From Chitinophagaceae bacterium (GTDB lineage: Bacteria; Bacteroidota; Bacteroidia; Chitinophagales; Chitinophagaceae): 64,000 bases of DNA. The position numbers were made by a program, and so were the translations under genes. This document shows positions 1 through 7,636 of the stretch, piece after piece. The stretch spans positions 186,001 through 250,000 of the forward strand of contig JADKJC010000004.1 in assembly GCA_016722465.1 (NCBI GenBank), given 5' to 3'. The first letter of the stretch is position 1. Every line of letters begins with the position of its first letter. The notes beneath the pieces were generated by a model, which was not told the DNA's origin, made no database searches, and saw nothing but the letters and a program-made list of their open reading frames with translations.

Positions 1-1
1 T

Positions 2-2278
2 ACTTCAGGCGTAAGCAGGGTAGTGTACCATAATAACCTGAACTGGGGGTTAAAATATTTGAATACCACTGGTGTTATCGGCACAACTTATACGGTGCAG
101 CTATATTTTAAGGTTACCAACTTCAACCAGTTTTATACAAGGGTGATCGATTTTTCAAACGGGCTGTCAGACAATGGGCTTTATTTTACCAACTATAATA
201 CACCGCCACCCGCTACCCGGCAGTGCCTTAATTTTTATCCTAATGGTAATTTTGGTATCTGTCCTTTTTTTAATGATACCACTTATTATTTACTCACCAT
301 TACCCGGGACAACAGCACCAGGAAAATTGACATTTACGTAAATGACCAATTGTTTACTTCCTACAATGATCTGGCTGGTTTTTATACCAGCACCATCAAC
401 AAGCCAGTGCATATTTTCCGGGATGACCCTGTGGGTTTTTCCTGTGAGGATGGCGAAGCAAATTTTGCCTATATCTCTTTCGCCAATTTCTATTCTACCC
501 AGGCAGATGTGTCGCAGGTTTACAATGCCATTGATACGGTTGCCAGTACTGCGGATTTTACATTTGCCCCGGATGCAGCCTGCAGTGGCAGTAATGTAGC
601 CGTTATTTACAACGGCAATATCCCATCCAATGCCAGCGGCTATACTTTTACCTGGAACTGGGATGGCGGTACTATTGTATCGGGCAGCGGGCGTGGCCCT
701 TATACAATTAACTGGGCTACAGCCGGCATAAAAAACGTTACCCTGAATATTACAGGAGGTAGTTGTGCTGCTACCATCAGCAACAGCAAGCAGGTCACCA
801 TCAGTAATACTGTTAACCTGCAAAAAGATACCAGCATTTGCAATGGCGCTTCCTATCTCGGACATTCCAGTTCCGGTACTTATATCCAGCAACTGCCTTC
901 TACAACTGGTTGCGATACCAGCCTCACCATTCATTTAACCGTGTTGCCTCCAGCTTTATCTGCTGTTGATACTACTGTTTGTACTGGTGCATCTGTTGAA
1001 GGGTTTTCTACTTCCGGCACACATATAAGAAACCTGGTAGCTGCTTCAGGTTGTGATAGCACCAGGACGATCCGCCTCACCGTATTACCTGCGGCTTTAT
1101 CTTCTGTTGATACAACCATTTGTGCCGGATTATCCTTTGAAGGGTTTAATACACCTGGTACACATGTAAGAAACCTGGTAGCTGCTTCGGGCTGTGATAG
1201 TACCAGGACAATCCGCCTCACTGTATTGCCTGCGGCTTTATCTTCTGTTGATACAACTATTTGTGCCGGATTATCCTTTGAAGGGTTTAATACCTCTGGT
1301 TTACATGTAAGAAACCTGGTAGCTGCTTCGGGCTGTGATAGCACCAGGACAATCCGCCTTACTGTATTGCCTGCAGCTTTATCTTCTGTTGATACAACTA
1401 TTTGTGCCGGATTATCCTTTGAAGGATTTACAACTTCTGGTACACATGTAAGAAACCTTGCAACAGCATTTGGTTGTGACAGCACCAGGACGATACGGTT
1501 GACGGTATTGCCAACAGCCGTGTCTTTTGTTGATACAACTATCTGTGCAGGGTTGCCCTTTGAAGGATTTACAGTTTCAGGTACGCATATAAGAAATCTT
1601 ATCACAGCATTGGGTTGTGATAGTATTAGGACCATCCGCTTAACCGTACTGCCTGCAGCTGTATCTGCTGTTGATACCAGCATTTGTGCCGGTGCATCTT
1701 TTGAAGGATTTACAACATCCGGTACATACATAAAAAATCTCAGGGCAGCTTCCGGTTGCGATAGTACCAGGACGATCCGGCTATCGGTATCACCTGTTGC
1801 ATTGCCCGATCTGGGAACAAAGAATGTTTTGTGTTCAGGCGATTCTATTTTCTTGTCGCCAGGTATTTTTGATAGTTACCTGTGGCAGGATGGCTCTACA
1901 CAAAAAACCTTTACTGTTAAAACAGGTGGCCTGTATTCCGTGACGGTAAAAAATAGTTGTATCGATACCAGCGCAACGCTGCTGGTGCAGGAATCATCCT
2001 GTAATATCCTGTTCCCCACCGCTTTTACTCCCGGCAATGGTGGAGTTAATCAAAGCTTCCGTGTTTCGCAAGGTAATATTTTTTCTGAATACTATTTGAC
2101 TGTCTTTAATCGTTATGGCCAAAAGGTTTTTGAAACAGTAGCGCCTGCAACAGGATGGGATGGTAAATACAAGGGAACAGATGCTGCATTGGGTGCCTAT
2201 GTGTGGTTTTGCCACTATAAAAAATCGCAGGCCATGCCGCTGAGGGTATTGAAGGGAACAGTTGTATTGCTGCGTTAA
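2..2278 (+). CDS. T9SS type B secreted repeat protein, 5'-partial
   Basis: The frame is open to the left edge, so the start lies outside the window; the GTG at 23 is only an internal codon. In order the protein has a LamG/concanavalin-like beta-sandwich (first ~165 residues), a PKD-like segment (~180-265), one divergent and six near-identical 47-residue repeats each with two Cys (TTICAG and GCDSTRTI), another PKD/Ig-like unit, and a gliding-motility-type C-terminal domain ([11 protein letters not shown] ... [10 protein letters not shown] ... GWDGKYKG). That tail marks type B T9SS substrates, which are exported across the outer membrane and often stay on the cell surface. An adhesin-like or surface-layer role is inferred; no catalytic motif is visible. 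Confidence 0.85.
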   Translation, partial: TSGVSRVVYHNNLNWGLKYLNTTGVIGTTYTVQLYFKVTNFNQFYTRVIDFSNGLSDNGLYFTNYNTPPPATRQCLNFYPNGNFGICPFFNDTTYYLLTITRDNSTRKIDIYVNDQLFTSYNDLAGFYTSTINKPVHIFRDDPVGFSCEDGEANFAYISFANFYSTQADVSQVYNAIDTVASTADFTFAPDAACSGSNVAVIYNGNIPSNASGYTFTWNWDGGTIVSGSGRGPYTINWATAGIKNVTLNITGGSCAATISNSKQVTISNTVNLQKDTSICNGASYLGHSSSGTYIQQLPSTTGCDTSLTIHLTVLPPALSAVDTTVCTGASVEGFSTSGTHIRNLVAASGCDSTRTIRLTVLPAALSSVDTTICAGLSFEGFNTPGTHVRNLVAASGCDSTRTIRLTVLPAALSSVDTTICAGLSFEGFNTSGLHVRNLVAASGCDSTRTIRLTVLPAALSSVDTTICAGLSFEGFTTSGTHVRNLATAFGCDSTRTIRLTVLPTAVSFVDTTICAGLPFEGFTVSGTHIRNLITALGCDSIRTIRLTVLPAAVSAVDTSICAGASFEGFTTSGTYIKNLRAASGCDSTRTIRLSVSPVALPDLGTKNVLCSGDSIFLSPGIFDSYLWQDGSTQKTFTVKTGGLYSVTVKNSCIDTSATLLVQESSCNILFPTAFTPGNGGVNQSFRVSQGNIFSEYYLTVFNRYGQKVFETVAPATGWDGKYKGTDAALGAYVWFCHYKKSQAMPLRVLKGTVVLLR
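962..1807 (+). repeat. Six tandem 141-bp coding repeats
   Basis: Six units of exactly 141 bp (47 codons) begin at 962, 1103, 1244, 1385, 1526 and 1667. Units 2 to 4 are almost identical at DNA level, including third codon positions, while the outer units diverge. This indicates recent duplication or gene conversion. An opposite-strand open frame across the block is only a shadow of the repeats. Confidence 0.9.
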
Positions 2279-2363
2279 CTGGTTGCTTATTACTCTTTTA
2301 TAATTCCTTCTATTGATATGGATTGCTGATTATAATTAATTCTCCGGAGCCGGTACCTGAGTA

Positions 2364-2397
2364 TAATAAAAAGGGGCTTGCATAAAGATACAGCCCC
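2364..2397 (-). terminator. Hairpin with T-run on the minus strand
   Basis: On the minus strand GGGGCT and AGCCCC form a six-base-pair stem around a 13-nt loop and are followed by a run of six T and more A/T bases. It points away from the type B gene, so it would stop minus-strand transcription arriving from the right. Confidence 0.45.
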
Positions 2398-2612
2398 GTT
2401 AAATCCAATATCTTATAAATCTTTTCTTCGAAAAAAATGATTTATAATGAAAAACTGCCTGCAAGCTATGTATGAGATGCCAGGTAATTGTTACACTATT
2501 CAATGATTATGTTGCACAATTATCACTTTAAGGTTTTTACAGAGGATTGCCTTTATAGTTGCAGTGTTTTTATTAGAATAATAGCCTCCTTTAAAATTTA
2601 TTTTTCAAATCC

Positions 2613-2643
2613 TTTTGAATTAATAAATAAAATATTACTTTTG
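2613..2643 (+). promoter_or_regulatory. Bacteroidota-type promoter (TTTTG-N18-TACTTTTG)
   Basis: TTTTG at 2613-2617 and TACTTTTG at 2636-2643 are 18 nt apart, matching the Bacteroidota primary sigma consensus (TTTG about 19 nt before TAnnTTTG). Transcription should begin near 2650, only about 40 nt before a strong terminator, so the promoter appears to serve a short RNA. Confidence 0.5.
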
Positions 2644-2649
2644 AATCTA

Positions 2650-2718
2650 TCAACATATCATGTTGGTTGTTTTAAGGGTTAAAGAATAATCCTCCTGATT
2701 CTTCAGGAGGGTTTTTTA
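2650..2718 (+). ncRNA. Candidate small RNA of about 70 nt
   Basis: This short interval lies between the promoter at 2613-2643 and the terminator at 2691-2718. It can form a small 5' hairpin (CAACA/TGTTG near 2650-2664), a single-stranded middle and the terminator stem. It has no useful reading frame. The call rests on promoter and terminator only; I do not recognise an RNA family. Confidence 0.4.
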
Positions 2719-2720
2719 TT
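2691..2720 (+). terminator. Strong intrinsic terminator
   Basis: CCTCCTGA (2691-2698) and TCAGGAGG (2703-2710) form a perfect eight-base-pair stem with a 4-nt loop, followed by GTTTTTTATTT. It ends the candidate small RNA. Confidence 0.75.
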
Positions 2721-2891
2721 TAGGCCAATGCTCACCACGCTGTTGCCCTCCGGCCGTGTTTCTCTACCGGTTGAGCGTGTTTCAATAACCGGCTGCACTG
2801 CATCATTCAGCCCTGCTTAATAGTTGCCTGTTTTAAAACCCTGTAAAATTTCATTGTGATGATGTACTGTCAATCTGCAGCAGTTAGTTTA
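2721..2891. other. Spacer without recognised gene
   Basis: This stretch is locally richer in G+C than the flanking A+T-rich DNA, around CTCCGGCCGTG and CCGGTTGAGCG. I see no frame, RNA or repeat that I can name. Confidence 0.4.
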
Positions 2892-3128
2892 TCATTGATG
2901 ACTGTACCTGTGGTGATGGGTAGTTTTCTTTCCTGCCTGGATAGAAAGATCAGTACTGCATTGATTTATCTTACAAGACAGTGATTTATTTTGTGGTGCA
3001 GAAAGTAATAAAGCAAAATCGCTTATGCAGTAATTTTTTTTGAAGTTATTTAGAAGCTGCTCTTTTTTTACTGAGCTGCCGGGGATGAAAAGGAGACTGC
3101 AAAAAAGGAACAAAAAGCTGTGTTTCAT
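2892..3128 (-). CDS. Possible small exported protein (weak)
   Basis: A 78-residue frame starts with a signal-peptide-like stretch (MKHSFLFLFCSLLFIPGSS) and continues as a polar, Lys-rich tail with no recognised domain. The minus-strand terminator-like hairpin at 2364-2397 lies about 500 nt downstream. The only support is the signal-like N-terminus, so it may be spurious or a remnant. Confidence 0.2.
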   Translation of the reverse strand: MKHSFLFLFCSLLFIPGSSVKKEQLLNNFKKNYCISDFALLLSAPQNKSLSCKINQCSTDLSIQAGKKTTHHHRYSHQ

Positions 3129-3190
3129 TTTCAGTGGATGGTGAATGAAATGGTTTAGCCATCATCTGAAATTACAAATTTTGTGAGTGT

Positions 3191-4480
3191 TTACCAGTGT
3201 GCAAAATCATTTTCAAAATTGCCTTTTATCCTTTCCATGGATGGATTGAAATAACCAAATTTCAAATTGGGAAATTCTTCATGGATCAACTCCATCATTT
3301 GTTTCAACCCCATACATTCCCCGGTTTCTGTCACGCCAATTTTACCCATGTACCAGTCAGGGTCAATATTAAAATTACGCCACTGTATCATGCAGAGGCC
3401 GGTATCCCTGATGAGTTTGCGTAAGGCTTCATATTCTTCCACGCTGTCTGTCATGCCGGGGAATACAAAATAGTTGATGCTTGTCCAGCCACCATAGCTG
3501 CGTACAATTTTCAAACTCTCTGCCAGGTCTTCAAACACGTAATTGTTGGGACGGTAATAGGGGGTGTAGATTTTTTCCCTGGCGCTGTTGGTGCTTACCC
3601 GGATGCTGTTGAGCCCGGCCTCACACAATGCTCTTACGGCATCGGGCTTGCTGCCGTTGGTATTGATATTGATACTGCCTTTTAGTGTGTGTTTTCTTAT
3701 TTCAACGATCGCATCACGGATAGCTTCCCACATCAATAAAGGCTCGCCTTCACAACCCTGTCCAAAACTGATGATGGGAAAGGGGGCCGTTTCTAAATGC
3801 GGCACTGTAAACTCAACAATTTCTTCCGGGGTGGGCTTGAACGTTAGCCTGTCCTGTGTGCTCACAATCGTTTCTTCCAGCGGTTGAAAACTGATGCAGC
3901 CAATACAGTTGGCATTGCAGGCGGGTGAAGAAGGAACGGGGCATTCCCACCTGCCCAGAGAAAGGTTTCTTGCAGCAGGGCAATGATAGGTATTGCAGCA
4001 GTTGTTCATTAAGTGCTGCACCAAACGGTTGTTCGGATAGGTTTTTAATAAATGCGCTGCACCAGAAGCGATCTCCTCTTCATCATAGCCTGCACATTCC
4101 TGTCGTATGTCCTGCTCAATGCGTACCGCAGGTACATAAAACTGGTCATCGAGCCAGCCGGCTGCGGTGTAGCAAAATAAGGGAAGGGTGGGAGCATCGG
4201 GTGCTGTTTCATAAGCAGCCATATACAACCCGGTATGTGCCGGTGGAATGAAGGCAGCTACTGCCCAGCCTTTCTCACACAAACGCATTTCCCCGGTCTC
4301 CACATCTATTCCAATACCACGCCTGCCGGGCAATTCATACAGGTTGCCGCCTTCGGGCAGTTCAATCCATTCGTCTTCCGGAATGGGCAATGCATCCCAA
4401 CCACTGCGGCCGGTTGCATATAAAGAAGTATCTTCAAAAATATTACCATTGCCGTCAGAATACAATATAAAAGGACTCAT
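3191..4480 (-). CDS. Radical SAM protein of unknown function
   Basis: The 429-residue protein carries a radical SAM cluster motif in its middle: C188, C192 and C195 (CNANCIGC, CX3CX2C), followed by SFGQGCEGEPLL, a plausible SAM-binding glycine segment, and a TIM-barrel-like second half. The ~185 residues before the cluster are unusual: they contain extra Cys (CNTYHC, RWECPVP) and resemble no maturase I can name. It likely binds a 4Fe-4S cluster and generates a 5'-deoxyadenosyl radical in the cytoplasm. The substrate is unknown. It seems monocistronic, with 113 nt to the next minus-strand gene upstream. Confidence 0.75.
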   Translation of the reverse strand: MSPFILYSDGNGNIFEDTSLYATGRSGWDALPIPEDEWIELPEGGNLYELPGRRGIGIDVETGEMRLCEKGWAVAAFIPPAHTGLYMAAYETAPDAPTLPLFCYTAAGWLDDQFYVPAVRIEQDIRQECAGYDEEEIASGAAHLLKTYPNNRLVQHLMNNCCNTYHCPAARNLSLGRWECPVPSSPACNANCIGCISFQPLEETIVSTQDRLTFKPTPEEIVEFTVPHLETAPFPIISFGQGCEGEPLLMWEAIRDAIVEIRKHTLKGSININTNGSKPDAVRALCEAGLNSIRVSTNSAREKIYTPYYRPNNYVFEDLAESLKIVRSYGGWTSINYFVFPGMTDSVEEYEALRKLIRDTGLCMIQWRNFNIDPDWYMGKIGVTETGECMGLKQMMELIHEEFPNLKFGYFNPSMERIKGNFENDFAHW

Positions 4481-4593
4481 CTTTAATTGAGAATTGAGAA
4501 TTGAAAATCGAGCGTTTAAAGAGGATGTTACGTGTACAGTCGCCAGGTTTTAAGCAATAAATTTTTTATTTAACCGCTACCAGTGCTGCTGCT

Positions 4594-5235
4594 TTATACA
4601 ATAAGCATCGCCCTCTCCCTGCAAAAATCGTTTATTTGCTCCAGTTCCTCAATTTTTAAATTGTTGCGTAGCCGGAACTCTACCTTTTTATCCCTTACCG
4701 TTTCAATGATGATGGAGTTGTAATCTGCCACTACTTTTTTGATGTGCAGCCACCTGATATCGGCATTGGCTATGAAATTTGGCACGGTAACACCGGAAGG
4801 TTTTATTTCTATGGCTTCGGATACAGAAATGCGCCACTCCCGGTAACAAATAAAAAAGTAAACTGCTCCCAGGATGGCATGTACAGCACCAAGCCAGGGA
4901 TGATTTTCATTGGTGAGCGTTAACCATATACCAATAAAAGTAAGTGACTCAATGAGGCGGAACAACACAGCTGCTTTTGGCTTTTCCGTTAATATACCGG
5001 CACCAAAAAATACCAGTACCAGTATGTCCACAGCGATGATCAATTGTGTGTAGCAAACGAGCTTGCTGCCTTCATGTGCAGACAACTGGTGTACTGCATT
5101 GATGGCAAAAAAAGCTGCCGCCATAAAATGAAGCAGGCGGGAAGCATTTTTTAATAACTCAAAAGATGGATGTACGATGGAGATGGAATATTTGCTGGCC
5201 ATAAGCGGAGGTTTAGGGCTGAGATGCAACCGCAT
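4594..5235 (-). CDS. Membrane protein with C-terminal PH-like domain (paralogue 1)
   Basis: The 213-residue protein has four hydrophobic segments (about residues 35-55, 60-82, 88-108, 113-132) and a soluble C-terminal ~75 residues with alternating beta strands (GVTVPNFIANADIRW ... KKVEFRLRNN ... INDFCRER). The next gene upstream has the same architecture and the same ending pattern, so the pair arose by duplication. The C-terminal part resembles bacterial PH-like sensor domains; this is inferred from pattern only. The start could be the internal Met before ASKYSISIV. Confidence 0.6.
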   Translation of the reverse strand: MRLHLSPKPPLMASKYSISIVHPSFELLKNASRLLHFMAAAFFAINAVHQLSAHEGSKLVCYTQLIIAVDILVLVFFGAGILTEKPKAAVLFRLIESLTFIGIWLTLTNENHPWLGAVHAILGAVYFFICYREWRISVSEAIEIKPSGVTVPNFIANADIRWLHIKKVVADYNSIIIETVRDKKVEFRLRNNLKIEELEQINDFCRERAMLIV

Positions 5236-5254
5236 TTGTATTCCATAAAAAAAA

Positions 5255-5794
5255 TTAGGCTGTTATTTGCCGGGCACAGAAATCGTTGAATTGCTGAACA
5301 TCAATTACCCCATTAGAATCAGTCTCCAGTTGCAATACTTTGTTGTCTTTAAAATCCAGGGTGAGCAAATTATCTTTCAAAATCACATTTGAAAAACAAA
5401 CCCATGCATAAACAGGTTTAGCAAAATGCTTGTTGATGATTATACCGGTTAAGTTGATCTCAACAGAAGGCGGCTTGTTGAACACAAACACATCCAATAA
5501 CTTCAACAGGGATGCATAGAACAATAAAACAAGGGCAAAAGCAAATGAATGAGTTACAATGTAAAGGACTATTGCAGCGAAGACAAATAAAACGAGTTGG
5601 TGTACACGGAATTTTCGTGTGAGCGCCCTGGTAAAAACAGCAGCACCAATTAACAGTATCGTGCCGGCGTAATTGACAAAAACAGGTACATCTGTTTCAT
5701 AAACAAAAGTTGCAACTGCTGACACAGACAGGAGTGCCCTGGTTAACATTAACCCAATATCAGGTCCTTTATCTTTTACCGTAAGGCTGTACAT
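5255..5794 (-). CDS. Membrane protein with C-terminal PH-like domain (paralogue 2)
   Basis: The 179-residue protein has hydrophobic segments spread over residues ~18-105 and a soluble tail (LLTLDFKDNKVLQLETD ... VQQFNDFCARQ) that aligns by eye with the tail of the downstream gene at 4594-5235. The genes are 19 nt apart and probably co-transcribed. There are no catalytic motifs. A paired membrane sensor or transport accessory is possible but unproven. Confidence 0.6.
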   Translation of the reverse strand: MYSLTVKDKGPDIGLMLTRALLSVSAVATFVYETDVPVFVNYAGTILLIGAAVFTRALTRKFRVHQLVLFVFAAIVLYIVTHSFAFALVLLFYASLLKLLDVFVFNKPPSVEINLTGIIINKHFAKPVYAWVCFSNVILKDNLLTLDFKDNKVLQLETDSNGVIDVQQFNDFCARQITA

Positions 5795-5823
5795 ATTTCT
5801 TATAACATCGCCGGACTAATGAA

Positions 5824-6876
5824 TTATCCTGCAACCGGGTTGGCTGTTACCAGCATACTGCACAATTTAAACAGGCAACGGGCACCTACATTTTCATCCC
5901 ACTCGTCCCGGCTTACACCTATTTCATTCAAATCGAAGCCTACCAGCTGCCTGCCGCTTTGCAATATTTTTTTAAATAGATAAAAAACCTGTTCTGTTTC
6001 AAAGCCACCCTGCACCGGTGTACCTGTGTGCGGACATAATTTGGGGTCAAGCCCATCAATATCAAAACTGATGAATACTTTGTCAGGCAGGTTGCTTACA
6101 ATATCATCAGTGATTGTCTTCCAGGTAGTGCCTTCGTATTGCTGTTCTTTAATATCCTTATCAAAAAAAGTACTGATGCGTTCTTTATTTTTCTGGATAT
6201 ACTCAAATTCTTCCTCGCAATAATCACGGATGCCTACCTGTACCAGTTTTTTTAATTGAGGTATTTCTTCCAGTGCGTTGTACATAACAGATGCATGAGA
6301 ATATTTAAAGTTCTCATATCCAACCCTCAGGTCGCAGTGGGCATCAATTTGTAAAATGCCAAAGTCGCCATGCTTTTCTGCAATGGCTTTAAAATATCCT
6401 AAAGGTGTGCTGTGGTCACCGCCGAGTAATGCCACCAGTTTACCTGCATTCAGCAGGTCTTTCGTTTGATCATATACCCACTCATTCAGGAATACGCCTC
6501 CTGCATTTACTTCCTTCAATGTTTTGCACATGAACTTATTGTCGTTAATATCCTCGCCCTCGGCGATATAATTAATATACAATTCAGCTTCCTTGCGCAG
6601 GTAATCACTTTTCATGAGCACTTTCTTGTCGCAGCCCCGCATATAAAACCCCTGTTTCCAGGCATCTTTATATTCAGGGTCAAACAAGTCGATCTGCAGG
6701 CTTGCTTTAAAAATATGTTCAGGGGCCCTTGCTGTACCTGCAGAGTAGCTAACGGTTACTTCCCATGGAATGGGGATAATTACCAATCGGGCATCTTCTT
6801 CTGAAAATGGTAATCCAAAAATGTTGTTGTTGGGATTGCCTACGGAGTTGGGGTCAAATTTAGAGAGGTCAGTCAT
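5824..6876 (-). CDS. Arginase/agmatinase-family ureohydrolase
   Basis: This 350-residue enzyme has all three manganese-binding signatures of the ureohydrolase fold: GGDHS (152-156), DAHCD (178-182) and SFDIDGLDP (270-278). Family members hydrolyse a guanidino or formimino group (arginine, agmatine, formiminoglutamate or related compounds). The substrate cannot be fixed from sequence, although Bacteroidota proteins of this length are usually annotated as agmatinase family. Length and motifs suggest a functional cytosolic enzyme. No speA-like gene is adjacent. A TATCTTTG element lies upstream at 6933-6940. Confidence 0.85.
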   Translation of the reverse strand: MTDLSKFDPNSVGNPNNNIFGLPFSEEDARLVIIPIPWEVTVSYSAGTARAPEHIFKASLQIDLFDPEYKDAWKQGFYMRGCDKKVLMKSDYLRKEAELYINYIAEGEDINDNKFMCKTLKEVNAGGVFLNEWVYDQTKDLLNAGKLVALLGGDHSTPLGYFKAIAEKHGDFGILQIDAHCDLRVGYENFKYSHASVMYNALEEIPQLKKLVQVGIRDYCEEEFEYIQKNKERISTFFDKDIKEQQYEGTTWKTITDDIVSNLPDKVFISFDIDGLDPKLCPHTGTPVQGGFETEQVFYLFKKILQSGRQLVGFDLNEIGVSRDEWDENVGARCLFKLCSMLVTANPVAG

Positions 6877-7183
6877 TTCATATTACTTGATGGTAAAAAG
6901 TGCCGCTTTCAGGCTTTTGTTAAAAGCGGGTGCAAAGATACAGGCTTGTAATGCATAAGGAGTGATCATTTTTAAATAATTACCCACAAGGCTTTGCCGG
7001 TATCATTTTAATGGTATGGTTGTTGAAAGTCATACAGCCGGCTGAAAGAAATCAGTAAGGTATCCCGTAAAGCTGGTTTACTTTGCCATCTTACAGGTTG
7101 AAAGCTAAGTCAACAGGTTATAATTAAACAAATACAATATTCACAAGTGCAATTGTGCTAAATTTGCACGGCAAAAACAAGTT
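6877..7183. promoter_or_regulatory. Divergent intergenic region with two promoter elements
   Basis: For the ureohydrolase (minus), TATCTTTG lies at 6933-6940 and is followed in the leader by a hairpin (CCGCTTT/AAAGCGG, 6903-6929). For ccmE (plus), TAAATTTG lies at 7159-7166, giving a leader of only about 10 nt. Both match the TAnnTTTG -7 consensus; I could not find a clear -33 TTTG at the right spacing for either. Confidence 0.45.
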
Positions 7184-7585
7184 ATGAAAAGAACCCACAT
7201 TGTACTGCTGGTAGCCATTGCATTTGCCATCGGGGCATTATTGATGCTGTCGGCTGATTTCTCCACCTATGATACCATCGACTCTGCAAAGCAAAAACAG
7301 GGTAAGTTTGTACACCTGATCGCCAAACTGGACAAAACGGTTCCACTCGAATACGATCCTGCCATTAATCCCAACTATTTGGCTTTTACGGCTGTTGATA
7401 GCCTGGGCGGCAGAACAAAAGTGGTGTATCACAATACCAAACCTGCTGAACTGGAGCACAGCGAAAGGGTAGTATTAAAGGGCAAAATGCAGGGAGACGT
7501 GTTTGAATGTAAAGACATTTTGCTGAAATGCCCCAGTAAGTACAAGGATGATAAGAAAGAACTGGAGAAAACGGTGAATAATTAA
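7184..7585 (+). CDS. ccmE: Cytochrome c maturation heme chaperone CcmE (CxxxY type)
   Basis: The 133-residue protein has an N-terminal membrane anchor (residues 5-24) and an OB-fold periplasmic domain (GKFVHLIAKLD ... GRTKVVYHNTKP ... VVLKGKM), the CcmE layout. The classical heme-attaching His of HxxxY is replaced by Cys: C116-P-S-K-Y120. CxxxY variants are known from archaea and Desulfovibrio. CcmE carries heme from CcmC to the CcmF/H ligase outside the cytoplasmic membrane. ccmF follows 51 nt downstream. A TAnnTTTG element sits at 7159-7166. Confidence 0.85.
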   Translation: MKRTHIVLLVAIAFAIGALLMLSADFSTYDTIDSAKQKQGKFVHLIAKLDKTVPLEYDPAINPNYLAFTAVDSLGGRTKVVYHNTKPAELEHSERVVLKGKMQGDVFECKDILLKCPSKYKDDKKELEKTVNN

Positions 7586-7636
7586 TTTGTAATGCTCAGT
7601 TATCAATTTTCAATAATCAAGTTTCAACTATTTTAA

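Noticed and set aside
9..23. GTG at 23 as the start of the first protein
   Set aside because: The frame stays open to the window edge and the encoded residues continue upstream, so the gene is truncated by the window.
290..934. 214-residue minus-strand frame inside the T9SS type B gene
   Set aside because: It is antisense to the LamG/PKD region with no motif or start signal.
931..1731. Long minus-strand open frame opposite the 141-bp repeats
   Set aside because: It mirrors the repeat period, has no start context or domain, and exists only because the repeats keep the antisense frame open.
962..1807. Regular repeats as a possible CRISPR array
   Set aside because: Units are 141 bp and coding with no variable spacers; they are protein repeats.
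2488..2682. Plus-strand 64-residue frame
   Set aside because: It overlaps the promoter and start of the candidate small RNA, has A/T-driven composition and no domain.
7159..7166. A full -33/-7 promoter for ccmE
   Set aside because: The -7 is good, but no TTTG is found at the right distance, so only the -7 is claimed.
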